From a virus, in IMG/VR virus record IMGVR_UViG_3300018481_000023, positions 1-64,000 of that record: a DNA stretch of 64,000 nucleotides; one strand, written 5' to 3'. The notes beneath the pieces are model-generated. The model did no database searches. It was not told the DNA's origin and was given only the letters and a program-made list of their open reading frames with translations. Both the position numbers and the translations under genes were made by a program. The number at the start of each line of letters is the position of its first letter. Within the stretch, counting starts at the first letter, position 1. Below are positions 1 through 6,484 of the stretch, piece after piece.

Positions 1-319
1 AGCAGAACCCCTCACCATTAACAAGCCCCCACTCAATCCCCGCCCCCAATCCAACCAAGGACTTAAACGCATTGAGCTCGTCGCCGCAGTTGAGGCAGAA
101 TTCCTTTTTGTCATCTCCCTCGCCCGTCACAATGGGCTTAGCAAAGTCCTTCAGGTAGTCGTCGGCCTCCGTAAGAAACTCCTGGATCTCCTGTTCAAGC
201 ACAGGGTCGTCGGGCTCAACACCGTCCTTAGGCTGCATAGTGAACATCTCTGCCCCCGTTAGTGGTACAGCTTCATGAACTGGCCACTTAGCCTGCTCTT
301 CCTTACTCGGCCTACTCAT
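1..319 (-). CDS. Zinc-ribbon-like protein, 3' end beyond window edge
   Basis: The frame opens at an ATG at 319 and has no stop before the window edge, so at least 106 residues are present and the gene is partial. An acidic N-terminal part is followed by a CLNCG pair (C75, C78) and a further Cys at 106, the last complete codon, which suggests a four-Cys zinc ribbon completed outside the window. The start overlaps the stop of the upstream gene by 8 bases, which supports translational coupling in the leftward operon. The family is not recognised; a small zinc-binding accessory protein is all that can be said. Confidence 0.7.
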   Translation of the reverse strand, partial: MSRPSKEEQAKWPVHEAVPLTGAEMFTMQPKDGVEPDDPVLEQEIQEFLTEADDYLKDFAKPIVTGEGDDKKEFCLNCGDELNAFKSLVGLGAGIEWGLVNGEGFC

Positions 320-632
320 AGACGTCGAACAGTCGATGCTGTCCATCTCCATGTAGGGTCTCAACCTGGATGGGCGACCTACGGGTCAGCAGCAGGCGAC
401 GCGGACGTTCCCATTGCATCCACAGGTACATACCCTTCGGTAGTGTGTCAATGTGGGAGTTGATGATGTCGATGGCGGCACAGACCTCTCTAAGGGCCTT
501 CCGCTCCTTCGCGCCCCGATCGCGCATTATCTCGTCAGCATCAAATGGCGTTCCCCCAAACGCCAGATCGTCGTCTTCGAGTCCCTCGAAGGGATCCTCC
601 CTACCTTTACCCCGTCTAAACCAACCCATCAC
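312..632 (-). CDS. Hypothetical protein, 106 aa
   Basis: This leftward gene has a basic start (MMGWFRRGKG) followed by an acidic stretch (EGLEDDDLAF). The middle, around residues 35-65, is probably helical. No family is recognised and there is no signal peptide or membrane segment. The stop overlaps the start of the next gene leftwards, and the start touches the stop of the 55-residue gene upstream, so it is one cistron of a tightly packed operon. Confidence 0.7.
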   Translation of the reverse strand: MMGWFRRGKGREDPFEGLEDDDLAFGGTPFDADEIMRDRGAKERKALREVCAAIDIINSHIDTLPKGMYLWMQWERPRRLLLTRRSPIQVETLHGDGQHRLFDVYE

Positions 633-799
633 TATTCCCCTTTCTTCAGGTTCTCTGACACCATGTGAACGATACCCATTGCCTCCAACGGATGTAGCTT
701 CCTGTTGAAGACCATCAGGATGGCGTTATTCGTCCCTTCAGGACTAGTATCTTCCTCCCGACGTTCGTAGCACACCAATGCCAATTTCCTCTTACTCAT
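632..799 (-). CDS. Hypothetical small protein, 55 aa
   Basis: The frame can be opened further upstream, but the internal ATG at 799 (MSKRKLALVCYE) is preferred. It lies one base after the stop of the HTH gene at 801-1124, and the longer version would overlap that gene by about 100 bases. The protein is mixed alpha/beta in character with a basic start and no recognisable motif. Confidence 0.6.
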   Translation of the reverse strand: MSKRKLALVCYERREEDTSPEGTNNAILMVFNRKLHPLEAMGIVHMVSENLKKGE

Positions 800-800
800 G

Positions 801-1124
801 TTATGCCCTCCTCCGCTGCTTGAACATTGTGACATTACCGTAGGAGTGTGTGCTCCGGTATTGCTGGGCATCCAGCGTGGGCATTGCCACCAGATCATAA
901 TCGAGCGCCTGCATGAGAGCCCGAATGGAATCCATCCTGGGAAAGCGGGTCTCTTTGTACAGCCACTTGGAAATGGTATGTGGCGTAGGACCCCCGCGTG
1001 CGTGGACCTCCTTCATTGTGAGGCCGGAATTGATGAATAGGGCAACGCAGTCATCTCGTAGATCCTCCAACGACGTGATCGGATCTCGTGCCCAAGCCTT
1101 CTTCCTCTCCTTACGTCCAAACAT
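801..1124 (-). CDS. XRE-type helix-turn-helix DNA-binding protein
   Basis: This 107-residue protein has a lambda-repressor-like HTH at about residues 30-85. The segment GLTMKEVHARGGPTPHTISKW reads as helices 2 and 3, and a later segment SIRALMQALDYDL matches the closing helix of XRE domains. A basic tail (KQRRRA) follows. It probably binds DNA as a phage regulator and is a candidate reader of the repeated promoter elements in this window (inference). The start codon overlaps the stop of the upstream gene as TAATG. Confidence 0.75.
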   Translation of the reverse strand: MFGRKERKKAWARDPITSLEDLRDDCVALFINSGLTMKEVHARGGPTPHTISKWLYKETRFPRMDSIRALMQALDYDLVAMPTLDAQQYRSTHSYGNVTMFKQRRRA

Positions 1125-1327
1125 TACATACTCCCTCGGTCAATTGCTTCCTGTAACAGGATAGCCCCTGCATGTTGCATACAATACACCCTTCCGTCCA
1201 ACAAAATGCGCCCATACCTTCGGCACGATACGCGCTTCTCGACATAGGAGACATCATGCGTACAACACCGTGCGTCACTGTTAGGTAGGAGTTCTACTTT
1301 GGTGACCGGCTTATTCCCCAGGATCAT
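1124..1327 (-). CDS. Cysteine-rich small protein, 67 aa
   Basis: The protein has Cys residues at about 21, 22, 35 and 49 and a His at 52 (RCCTHD, SCRRYG, YCMQHAG), a spacing compatible with one zinc site. No family is recognised. It overlaps the upstream membrane-protein gene by 17 bases and the downstream HTH gene by one base, which shows operon packing. Confidence 0.65.
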   Translation of the reverse strand: MILGNKPVTKVELLPNSDARCCTHDVSYVEKRVSCRRYGRILLDGRVYCMQHAGAILLQEAIDRGSM

Positions 1328-1559
1328 TGTTGTACTCCTGAACTGACTCTAGCTGCCTCAGGCTCTCAACCGCAGTCCGACGACCGTTGATGACTATGCG
1401 GCAGCCTTCGTAGATCCCCCAAGTCGGATTGTAGTCCTCCCATTTGGAGAGGCACGACGGTCGCTCGATAAAGTAGATCCCTAGGGCGATCAGCACCCCA
1501 AAGAGGGCTGTAAAAGCCGCCGTGATGATTCCCAGAATTTTCCACGAGTCCGTATCCAC
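1311..1559 (-). CDS. Small membrane protein, 82 aa
   Basis: One strong hydrophobic segment lies at about residues 8-30 (ILGIITAAFTALFGVLIALG), followed by a polar domain with two Cys. The arrangement suggests a single-pass inner-membrane protein. It lies in the early leftward operon, two bases after the stop of the upstream HTH gene. A host-takeover or superinfection role is possible but there is no direct evidence. It is too far from the endolysin to be an obvious holin. Confidence 0.65.
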   Translation of the reverse strand: MDTDSWKILGIITAAFTALFGVLIALGIYFIERPSCLSKWEDYNPTWGIYEGCRIVINGRRTAVESLRQLESVQEYNNDPGE

Positions 1560-1561
1560 CC

Positions 1562-1987
1562 TTATCTCCCCTCGACATAGTTCTCGTCATCAAGCTCCTC
1601 GTTCCCGGTATCATCCGGTGTGAGTACCTTGAGTTCCCGACGTTTCTGATTTGTAGCCTTCCGCTCCCTCCGATGCGAGGTGCGCGACGCTGCCAACTGC
1701 TCAAGCATGGCGTGTTGGTCCATTAGCTCCAGGTTATCGTCGGATATCTCCAATACCTCAACTACCAAAGGGGGCACATCTTCTCGTGCCGCTCTCTTTG
1801 GAGGGTTGGACATAACATTGCGCACCTGTTGATACCGAACCCCTAAATAGGGAGCGATCTCTCGAGCCAAGTACCCGATGGCTGTCAACCACCGGATCTT
1901 GGTTGAAACTATCTTCATCTCGGGCATCTTTATACGCCCTATAGGAGGTAATCCCCTCTTGTCTACTTGTACCCCCTCATCGTCCAT
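1562..1987 (-). CDS. Helix-turn-helix-containing protein, 141 aa
   Basis: The frame extends upstream to 2215, but the start at 1987 (MDDEGVQVDK) is preferred. It follows a GAGAGGAA ribosome binding site and lies just downstream of a good promoter at 2021-2049. Residues about 45-70 (YLAREIAPYLGVRYQQVRN) fit a homeodomain-like HTH. The C-terminal half is strongly charged, with a Lys/Arg-rich stretch followed by an acidic tail. It is probably a DNA-binding regulator and is first in its transcription unit. Confidence 0.7.
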   Translation of the reverse strand: MDDEGVQVDKRGLPPIGRIKMPEMKIVSTKIRWLTAIGYLAREIAPYLGVRYQQVRNVMSNPPKRAAREDVPPLVVEVLEISDDNLELMDQHAMLEQLAASRTSHRRERKATNQKRRELKVLTPDDTGNEELDDENYVEGR

Positions 1988-2020
1988 TCCAGTTCCTCTC
2001 TTTCTGGCGCCTACCCATCT

Positions 2021-2049
2021 ATTATATAGAATTCTTGAGGTCAAATCAA
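2021..2049 (-). promoter_or_regulatory. Leftward promoter P1
   Basis: On the minus strand TTGATT (2049-2044), a 17-base spacer and TATAAT (2026-2021) form a near-consensus sigma70-type promoter. Transcription would start near 2014, ahead of the 141-residue HTH gene. The GACC element found upstream of most other promoters in this window is absent at the usual distance. Confidence 0.75.
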
Positions 2050-2167
2050 GAGTCCTCAAGGGGAGGAGCAACAAATAATTTTGGGAGTCTGTGGCTCTAG
2101 TCTTTTGCCCTGGCACCAGGCCCCACCCAGCAGCTGCACCGAGCCCCAGAGCCCGATCGGCGGTGTG

Positions 2168-2200
2168 CAAAGAAAGTAGGCCCCGTACGGATACGGAGCC
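2168..2200 (-). terminator. Rho-independent terminator of the 2208-2743 operon
   Basis: On the minus strand a 9-bp stem (2200-2192 with 2187-2179, one G-U pair) encloses the loop TCCG. A T-rich run, TTTCTTT, follows after three bases. It sits directly after the stop of the winged-helix gene and before promoter P1, so it separates two leftward units. Confidence 0.7.
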
Positions 2201-2207
2201 CACCATT

Positions 2208-2411
2208 CTAGGCAACGTAGTAATGGAACTTCCGCCTGCCAGTAGTTTGCTCGCGGGGAGCCTGAGTCACGCGTAGGACTCCTGCGTCGTGTAGGGCCCA
2301 CAAGAACTGCTTAGCTCCTGCACGTGTTATGCCAAGTTCATGAGCAATTTCGTCACCGGTAAGCCCTGGTTTCGAGCGGAGTAACGCCATGATCTCTCGG
2401 GGCGCGGCCAT
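2208..2411 (-). CDS. Winged-helix DNA-binding protein, 67 aa
   Basis: The whole protein reads as one winged helix-turn-helix domain. The segment LTGDEIAHELGITRAGAKQF gives helices 2 and 3, and a basic wing (REQTTGRRKFHYYV) closes the chain. It resembles MarR/ArsR-type small regulators. Its start shares a base with the upstream stop, and the unit is driven by P2, whose start region carries an inverted repeat, so autoregulation is plausible (inference). Confidence 0.75.
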   Translation of the reverse strand: MAAPREIMALLRSKPGLTGDEIAHELGITRAGAKQFLWALHDAGVLRVTQAPREQTTGRRKFHYYVA

Positions 2412-2743
2412 TACTGCATACCGGCGCAGACCGTGAGAACCTTGCGATTGAAGATTCCCAAGGACTCGTAGTATGCATCGTACACTGGAGTATCTTCCAT
2501 CTCCTCCGCAGCGACATACTTGATCGTCAGGCGAAAGCCGTAGTCGTCGGTCTTCTCACGGATCTGGCGCTCGAAGCCCATTTCCCTGAGCCTCACAAGA
2601 GCCCACGCATCAGCGCATTCGGCGTACATGCCATACGCTGCCCCAATGTTATCTTCGCGCAGGGCGCCCATGAAGAAGTCATTCAGGATCGCTGCCGCTT
2701 TGGCGGTAGGCGTCTCGGAGGTAGGCTGATAGTCTCTGTTCAT
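2411..2743 (-). CDS. Hypothetical protein, 110 aa
   Basis: This is the first gene after promoter P2 and its inverted repeat. The chain is mostly helical and acidic overall, with a Tyr-rich C-terminal half (PVYDAYYESLG). No domain is recognised. It is co-transcribed with the winged-helix gene at 2208-2411. Confidence 0.7.
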   Translation of the reverse strand: MNRDYQPTSETPTAKAAAILNDFFMGALREDNIGAAYGMYAECADAWALVRLREMGFERQIREKTDDYGFRLTIKYVAAEEMEDTPVYDAYYESLGIFNRKVLTVCAGMQ

Positions 2744-2761
2744 TGCGTTATCCTTACCAAT

Positions 2762-2782
2762 GCATAGAGCCTCTCTCTATGC
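2762..2782. promoter_or_regulatory. Inverted repeat (candidate operator) at the P2 start site
   Basis: GCATAGAG and CTCTATGC form a perfect 8-bp inverted repeat separated by five bases. It starts about six bases downstream of the P2 -10 box, so it covers the expected transcription start and early leader. The position suits an operator; a leader hairpin in the RNA is the alternative reading. Confidence 0.5.
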
Positions 2783-2788
2783 TCCTTA

Positions 2789-2834
2789 AGTATAGCGCAT
2801 CCACTTTCGGAAATCTAGTGCCAAAATATGGGTC
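2789..2834 (-). promoter_or_regulatory. Leftward promoter P2 with upstream GACC element
   Basis: On the minus strand GACC (2834-2831) is followed 17 bases later by TAGATT (2817-2812), a 17-base spacer and TATACT (2794-2789). The stretch TTTTGGCACTAGATTT is shared with promoters P3 and P11. It drives the 110-residue and winged-helix genes. Confidence 0.7.
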
Positions 2835-3101
2835 CTAAAGACCGATGCGCTGGACTACGCCTTCCTCGGCTGCCTCATCAATAACCGTGTTGATACAGCC
2901 CATAATCAGGGCATCGAAATTGTCTCCGTGAGGAACAGCAAAGTTCTGGATCCCCATCTGACGTGACAGCTCAAGGTATATAGACCACTGCGATGATCCG
3001 CCCCCAGAGCGTGACGTTGCCCAAAGGGCCGCCAATACCTTATGCGCCCTCTCTTCGGTCAGCATAAGCACAACGACCGGATGCTTCTGTTCAATTGTCA
3101 T
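2835..3101 (-). CDS. Hypothetical protein, 88 aa
   Basis: The ATG at 3101 (MTIEQKHPVV) is chosen because it overlaps the upstream stop as ATGA; a longer version would overlap the SWIM gene by over 100 bases. The protein looks alpha/beta with a C-terminal acidic helix (NTVIDEAAEEG). No family is recognised. It is last in the P3 unit and its stop abuts the GACC element of P2. Confidence 0.65.
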   Translation of the reverse strand: MTIEQKHPVVVLMLTEERAHKVLAALWATSRSGGGSSQWSIYLELSRQMGIQNFAVPHGDNFDALIMGCINTVIDEAAEEGVVQRIGL

Positions 3102-3376
3102 AGTTCTGCCTCTTCCCAACCATTCTCTGCCGTCCACTTTAATCCGGGGAGCTGGCTTTCTCGCCCGGCCGTTAAAATCTCGTCCAGTGCCTTTAGATGT
3201 TTGCACCGTTTGAACGCTGGACATCCGCATGATCCACGGTTACCAGGACCTCCAAAGGGAAAGACCTGATATGTGACCGAGGGAACATCGGCGAACTCTT
3301 CCCATTTATGACACTCGTAGATGCTCCTAGTCAACTGTTTGAACGTGTAGTAGTAGTCTAGGTGTGCCTTGACCAT
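3098..3376 (-). CDS. SWIM-type zinc-finger protein, 92 aa
   Basis: Residues about 50-60 (CGCPAFKRCKH) match the SWIM pattern CxC-xn-CxH, a zinc-binding module found with helicases, transposases and other nucleic-acid enzymes. The rest is short, with an N-terminal Tyr-rich helix, so this would be a stand-alone SWIM protein. It lies between two small genes of the P3 unit. The function is unknown; nucleic-acid or protein binding is the likely mode. Confidence 0.65.
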   Translation of the reverse strand: MVKAHLDYYYTFKQLTRSIYECHKWEEFADVPSVTYQVFPFGGPGNRGSCGCPAFKRCKHLKALDEILTAGRESQLPGLKWTAENGWEEAEL

Positions 3377-3377
3377 G

Positions 3378-3794
3378 TCAATGGACCTTCTTCCATACCC
3401 GGCAGACGCCGTCCTCGGGGATGTTGAAGGCCATGATCAGCTTACGGATATTGCGAGGTACATCTGGCCCATTCGGAAAGAGGAGCATCGCAACATCCCC
3501 ATCTTCCGGTTCGTCCCCTTCCTCCCACTGTTTTTGCCCACCAATGGTAGCGGAGACAATCCCGTTACGGAGGATTTCGATATCGAACCGGAAGCCCGCA
3601 TCAAGAATGGCTTGAGCCTTCTCGGCCAGATCGTCACCGTAACAAGGGAAGTCCATATCGACCTGACGGCCATTGGGGAGTTTATATTCCGTGAACGGAA
3701 TGAGGTATTGGCGCATATGACCAATTTTAATGGTCACAACGTGTCGGCGATCGGATAGTTCGTTCAGGGTCAGTTCGGATCTCAATTCGGTCAT
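3378..3794 (-). CDS. Hypothetical protein, 138 aa
   Basis: This is the first gene after promoter P3. The second in-frame ATG (3794, MTELRSELTL) is preferred because it lies seven bases after a strong GAGAGGAG site; an ATG two codons earlier is too close to that site. The chain appears alpha/beta with an acidic stretch (EEGDEPEDGD). No domain is recognised. Confidence 0.7.
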   Translation of the reverse strand: MTELRSELTLNELSDRRHVVTIKIGHMRQYLIPFTEYKLPNGRQVDMDFPCYGDDLAEKAQAILDAGFRFDIEILRNGIVSATIGGQKQWEEGDEPEDGDVAMLLFPNGPDVPRNIRKLIMAFNIPEDGVCRVWKKVH

Positions 3795-3822
3795 GTTCAT
3801 GCTCCTCTCTTCGCAATACCCC

Positions 3823-3868
3823 ATTATACCACACAAAGATGGGCAAATCTAGTGCCAAAATGATGGTC
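3823..3868 (-). promoter_or_regulatory. Leftward promoter P3 with upstream GACC element
   Basis: On the minus strand GACC (3868-3865), TAGATT (3851-3846), a 17-base spacer and TATAAT (3828-3823) are arranged as in P2, including the TTTTGGCAC stretch. It drives the three genes at 2835-3794 and is divergent to P4. Confidence 0.75.
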
Positions 3869-3920
3869 CACTAAACACACACCTACACCTCGCTGCCCTA
3901 TGTCTCAGTCAAATATAATA

Positions 3921-3966
3921 GACCCAAAGATTCCCTCTTGCTATCCCCACAAGACTTCTATATAAT
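3921..3966 (+). promoter_or_regulatory. Rightward promoter P4 with upstream GACC element
   Basis: GACC at 3921 is followed by CAAAGATTCCCTC, then TTGCTA (3938-3943), a 17-base spacer and TATAAT (3961-3966). It is the first rightward promoter of the early block. The bases between P3 and P4 (about 3869-3920) hold no gene. Confidence 0.8.
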
Positions 3967-3998
3967 AGTGGGATAGCGTCAACACAAGAGGGACAGCG

Positions 3999-4289
3999 AT
4001 GCCAACACCCTGGGAATTAGTCGATCAAGGCGCCACGATGGAAGACATGTGGAAGGGGTTTGCTATGATCTCCATCCCCATTCTAAAGGCCGGCGACATT
4101 CAGTACGACGAGATGAAGAAGGCGTTCTACTCAGGCGCGCTGTGTCTCTTCAACTGGATCATGGTGCAAATGGATCCCCAAGCAGAAGTCACCGCAGGAG
4201 ACATCAACAAGGTCACCGTGATCGACGCTGAGATCCGGGCTTTCTTCGACTCTCTCCCTCAACAACCTGAATTCGACAGGACACACTGA
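3999..4289 (+). CDS. Hypothetical protein, 96 aa
   Basis: This is the first gene of the rightward block, directly behind P4 and an AGAGGGACAGCG leader. It looks mostly helical, with a hydrophobic stretch (SGALCLFNWIMVQM) that is probably a buried helix rather than a membrane span. The stop and the next start share one base. No family is recognised. Confidence 0.75.
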   Translation: MPTPWELVDQGATMEDMWKGFAMISIPILKAGDIQYDEMKKAFYSGALCLFNWIMVQMDPQAEVTAGDINKVTVIDAEIRAFFDSLPQQPEFDRTH

Positions 4290-4756
4290 TGGTACGACAG
4301 ACCTCTGAGCCCGATGGCCGGGAAGAAGAAATGCGGGAAGACCAGGATGATGTAGCCCTAGAAAACCTTCTGCGGTCTACTCTGTTCACACCGGAGGGGC
4401 TGCGCAATGGGCTAGCAGGCATTCTAGAGAGGGGTCACAGGTTTGTCGGCTCTCCTAGCATCCCCACTTTGGACGAAGACGCATTCAACCGAGCAAAGAA
4501 GATGGCTACTGCCATGGTGGACGCCCTCTTGGCCAACGACGATAAGTACAGTTCACAAACAGTGTTCCAGGCAATCTCGTCCGTGATCGCTGCAGTATGC
4601 TTCGCGTCACTAGACCCCAGGCAGTTAAAGGTGTTCGCTGGTCAACTTCAGGGTACCGCGGAGGGGATGCTAATGATGGCTCTCGTCCAAACCGTACAGA
4701 AGACCATGGATACCCTCATGGACCCCAACCCAAAACCCAAACCCAGAGTCAACTAG
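4289..4756 (+). CDS. Hypothetical protein, 155 aa
   Basis: A charged N-terminus (residues 1-25, rich in Glu/Asp) is followed by a helical body and a Pro/Lys tail (NPKPKPRVN). The start overlaps the previous stop as TGATG. No domain is recognised. Position suggests an early protein. Confidence 0.7.
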   Translation: MVRQTSEPDGREEEMREDQDDVALENLLRSTLFTPEGLRNGLAGILERGHRFVGSPSIPTLDEDAFNRAKKMATAMVDALLANDDKYSSQTVFQAISSVIAAVCFASLDPRQLKVFAGQLQGTAEGMLMMALVQTVQKTMDTLMDPNPKPKPRVN

Positions 4757-4773
4757 GATAAAAGGAACATAGC

Positions 4774-5160
4774 ATGGCCAGTAAGAACCTAACCAACGTC
4801 CAGAAGAAGATTCAACGGGCGATTGACAACGCCACCTCAACTACCCTTGCCTACTCAGCTCCCGAAGTTCCCCCTCTGGAGAACCTCACTGTCCAGGGGA
4901 TGGTGGAAGAACTCGGTTATATCAACGAGGCGCGCAAGGCCATCGAGAAGACGGAGAAGACCATCAAGGAGAGGCTCAAGAGCCGGCTCAATGGGCAAAC
5001 GGAAGTGCGCTCCGACAACTTCCAGATGAAGCTGGAAAACCGTGGGCGTACGGCACTTGATCAGACCCGTGCGAAAGAGTACCTTGACTCTCAGGGCATT
5101 CTCCCCGAGTACATGGTCACCACTGAAGTTCCAACCATGACCATTAAGGCGCTCGGGTAA
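4774..5160 (+). CDS. Hypothetical helical protein, 128 aa
   Basis: Residues about 50-72 (EARKAIEKTEKTIKERLKSR) form a charged amphipathic helix, probably a coiled coil, followed by beta-like segments ending VTTEVPTMTIKAL. The arrangement loosely recalls small phage proteins that pair with recombination enzymes, but I cannot assign a family. A AAAGGAACATAGC leader provides the ribosome binding site. Confidence 0.7.
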   Translation: MASKNLTNVQKKIQRAIDNATSTTLAYSAPEVPPLENLTVQGMVEELGYINEARKAIEKTEKTIKERLKSRLNGQTEVRSDNFQMKLENRGRTALDQTRAKEYLDSQGILPEYMVTTEVPTMTIKALG

Positions 5161-5177
5161 TGAAGAGGAAGAACAAG

Positions 5178-5297
5178 ATGAAGTACGACGACTATAAAGA
5201 CATGGAGGAGTACTACCCGACCTGCGCTCTCCTATGCGTGATCGGGGTTCTCGTAGTCATAGGAGCAATCGTGTACGAAGCATTCATAGGATTTTGA
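5178..5297 (+). CDS. Very small membrane protein, 39 aa
   Basis: This gene codes for a polar, acidic N-terminus (MKYDDYKDMEEYYPT) and one hydrophobic span (ALLCVIGVLVVIGAIVYEAF). An upstream in-frame ATG at 5160 overlaps the previous stop, but the ATG at 5178 has the better AGAGGAA spacing. A single-span protein of this size could be a membrane effector; its function is unknown. Confidence 0.6.
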   Translation: MKYDDYKDMEEYYPTCALLCVIGVLVVIGAIVYEAFIGF

Positions 5298-5298
5298 C

Positions 5299-5637
5299 AT
5301 GGACAACAATCGGGACAAAGGAGCAACTCTTGGCGTTGGCGACGAGGACGACAACCTCTTTGTCCACGGCTCTGTTACGGCTATTCAACGTGTCCAAGGG
5401 TATATCGCCAAGGCCGAGGCTCTTGACAGGTTCCTAGCCTGGCTCGAGAAGGATCAGGAGGTCCAGGACATCTTCTGGGACGCTATTTCCAGCTCATTCG
5501 ACGTCGACTGGAATGCCACTACTGGTGGGCGGGTCTGTAAAGAGGCCCTCCTCAAGGAGCTCCGTGAACTGCAGGTGATCCCCGATGAAGAAGCCAAAGA
5601 AGACGACAACGTACCGAACATGTCCGGAGTGCGGTAG
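5299..5637 (+). CDS. Hypothetical acidic protein, 112 aa
   Basis: The start lies one base after the stop of the 39-residue membrane protein. The chain is acidic and mostly helical (IAKAEALDRFLAWLEKDQEV) and contains one Cys. No family is recognised. Its last 50 bases overlap the start of the small zinc-ribbon gene in another frame. Confidence 0.65.
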   Translation: MDNNRDKGATLGVGDEDDNLFVHGSVTAIQRVQGYIAKAEALDRFLAWLEKDQEVQDIFWDAISSSFDVDWNATTGGRVCKEALLKELRELQVIPDEEAKEDDNVPNMSGVR

Positions 5638-5743
5638 CCGTGGAACCAAAATCTGGAACCTCAACACCGGCAAGTACAGATGCCAAGCCTGCGGACATAC
5701 TTACGCTTTCGGAGTCCCCGCAGCCATTGCGTTCCTGCGCTGA
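5585..5743 (+). CDS. Zinc-ribbon protein, 52 aa
   Basis: The short frame has a basic start (MKKPKKTTTYRT) and two CxxC knuckles, CPEC and CQAC, separated by 16 residues with aromatic and basic residues between. This is a textbook zinc ribbon, so the gene is convincing despite overlapping both neighbours (53 bases with the 5299 gene, about 100 with the 5640 gene). Nucleic-acid binding or a transcription-factor role is likely for such ribbons (family knowledge). Confidence 0.7.
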   Translation: MKKPKKTTTYRTCPECGSRGTKIWNLNTGKYRCQACGHTYAFGVPAAIAFLR

Positions 5744-5996
5744 CACACTAGCCGGACTCACGTGTGACGTCTGTCAACGCAAGCCAGTCATTGGGGTTGC
5801 TTCGAGCAGTCTAGGCCCTATCTCCCTAGCGTACTGTCGAGAATGTGCCAACAAGCCTGCTGAGCCGCTGTGGCTATTCGAGTTCACCTATGAACAGTGC
5901 GGTACCGAAGTACGGGAGGACATCAAGTCCATGTTCGCATGGATGGGTGATGAGTACATTTCGTGGGACGAGTTCGTCAAGACCAAAACAGAATAA
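5640..5996 (+). CDS. Zinc-ribbon-containing hypothetical protein, 118 aa
   Basis: Two Cys pairs (CDVC near residue 42 and CREC near 66) frame a likely zinc ribbon, followed by an aromatic, acidic C-terminal half. The start is uncertain. The GTG at 5640 has a GGAG ten bases upstream but lies inside the 52-residue ribbon gene; a TTG at 5727 would reduce the overlap. The body from about residue 35 onwards looks genuine. Confidence 0.6.
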   Translation: MEPKSGTSTPASTDAKPADILTLSESPQPLRSCADTLAGLTCDVCQRKPVIGVASSSLGPISLAYCRECANKPAEPLWLFEFTYEQCGTEVREDIKSMFAWMGDEYISWDEFVKTKTE

Positions 5997-5999
5997 GGC

Positions 6000-6045
6000 G
6001 ACCAAAAGATTCCCTATTGATTGCCCATCAACTATTCTATATAAT
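6000..6045 (+). promoter_or_regulatory. Rightward promoter P5 with upstream GACC element
   Basis: GACC (6000) plus AAAAGATTCCC, TTGATT (6017-6022), a 17-base spacer and TATAAT (6040-6045) match the P4 arrangement exactly. It drives the wHTH-like gene at 6080 and probably the primase-helicase. Confidence 0.8.
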
Positions 6046-6079
6046 GGACACAGATATGACAGAGAGCGAGGACGTTATA

Positions 6080-6433
6080 ATGCAAGCCTCTTCCAATGCC
6101 GCATCCGTCGACGAAATCGACGACGGCGTTTACAGGGAGCTCCAGTTGCTGCGGGAACGGATCCTGCACTCGCTCGAAATCTTTCCCTTCCTCTCCAGCT
6201 CAATGATTCATATGAGCATCGGCACCTCTACTCCTAGAGGGCTGTGGAAACCTGTCCTAGAGCGCCTAGTCGAAGATGGCGTAGTCCTTGTGACTGAAAT
6301 CTTCGCCACAACCCCAAACAACCGCACACAGACCTATACAATCTTCCATTTAGCATCGCGCACATACCAACCCGCCAACGAGCAAATCCGCATTAGAGCC
6401 CCGGCTAACAACCACAATTCTGACGACGAATAA
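6080..6433 (+). CDS. Winged-helix-like protein, 117 aa
   Basis: Longer in-frame starts exist upstream, but they precede or touch the P5 -10 box. The ATG at 6080 follows the expected transcript start and a GAGG site. Residues about 20-90 could form a winged helix (a helix pair, then a strand-rich segment with Asn/Thr). The Asn-rich tail ends NNHNSDDE. The protein may be a regulator of the replication genes behind it (inference). Confidence 0.6.
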   Translation: MQASSNAASVDEIDDGVYRELQLLRERILHSLEIFPFLSSSMIHMSIGTSTPRGLWKPVLERLVEDGVVLVTEIFATTPNNRTQTYTIFHLASRTYQPANEQIRIRAPANNHNSDDE

Positions 6434-6484
6434 GCGCGGACGCAATAGACGCGTCAAGCGTCTAGCCTGGGGAATTGCTGACCT

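Noticed and set aside
2812-2830. TTGGCAC in P2, P3 and P11 as a sigma54 promoter (TGGCAC-N5-TTGCA)
   Set aside because: The second element (TTGC at the -12 place) is absent, while a well-spaced TATAAT-like box is present.
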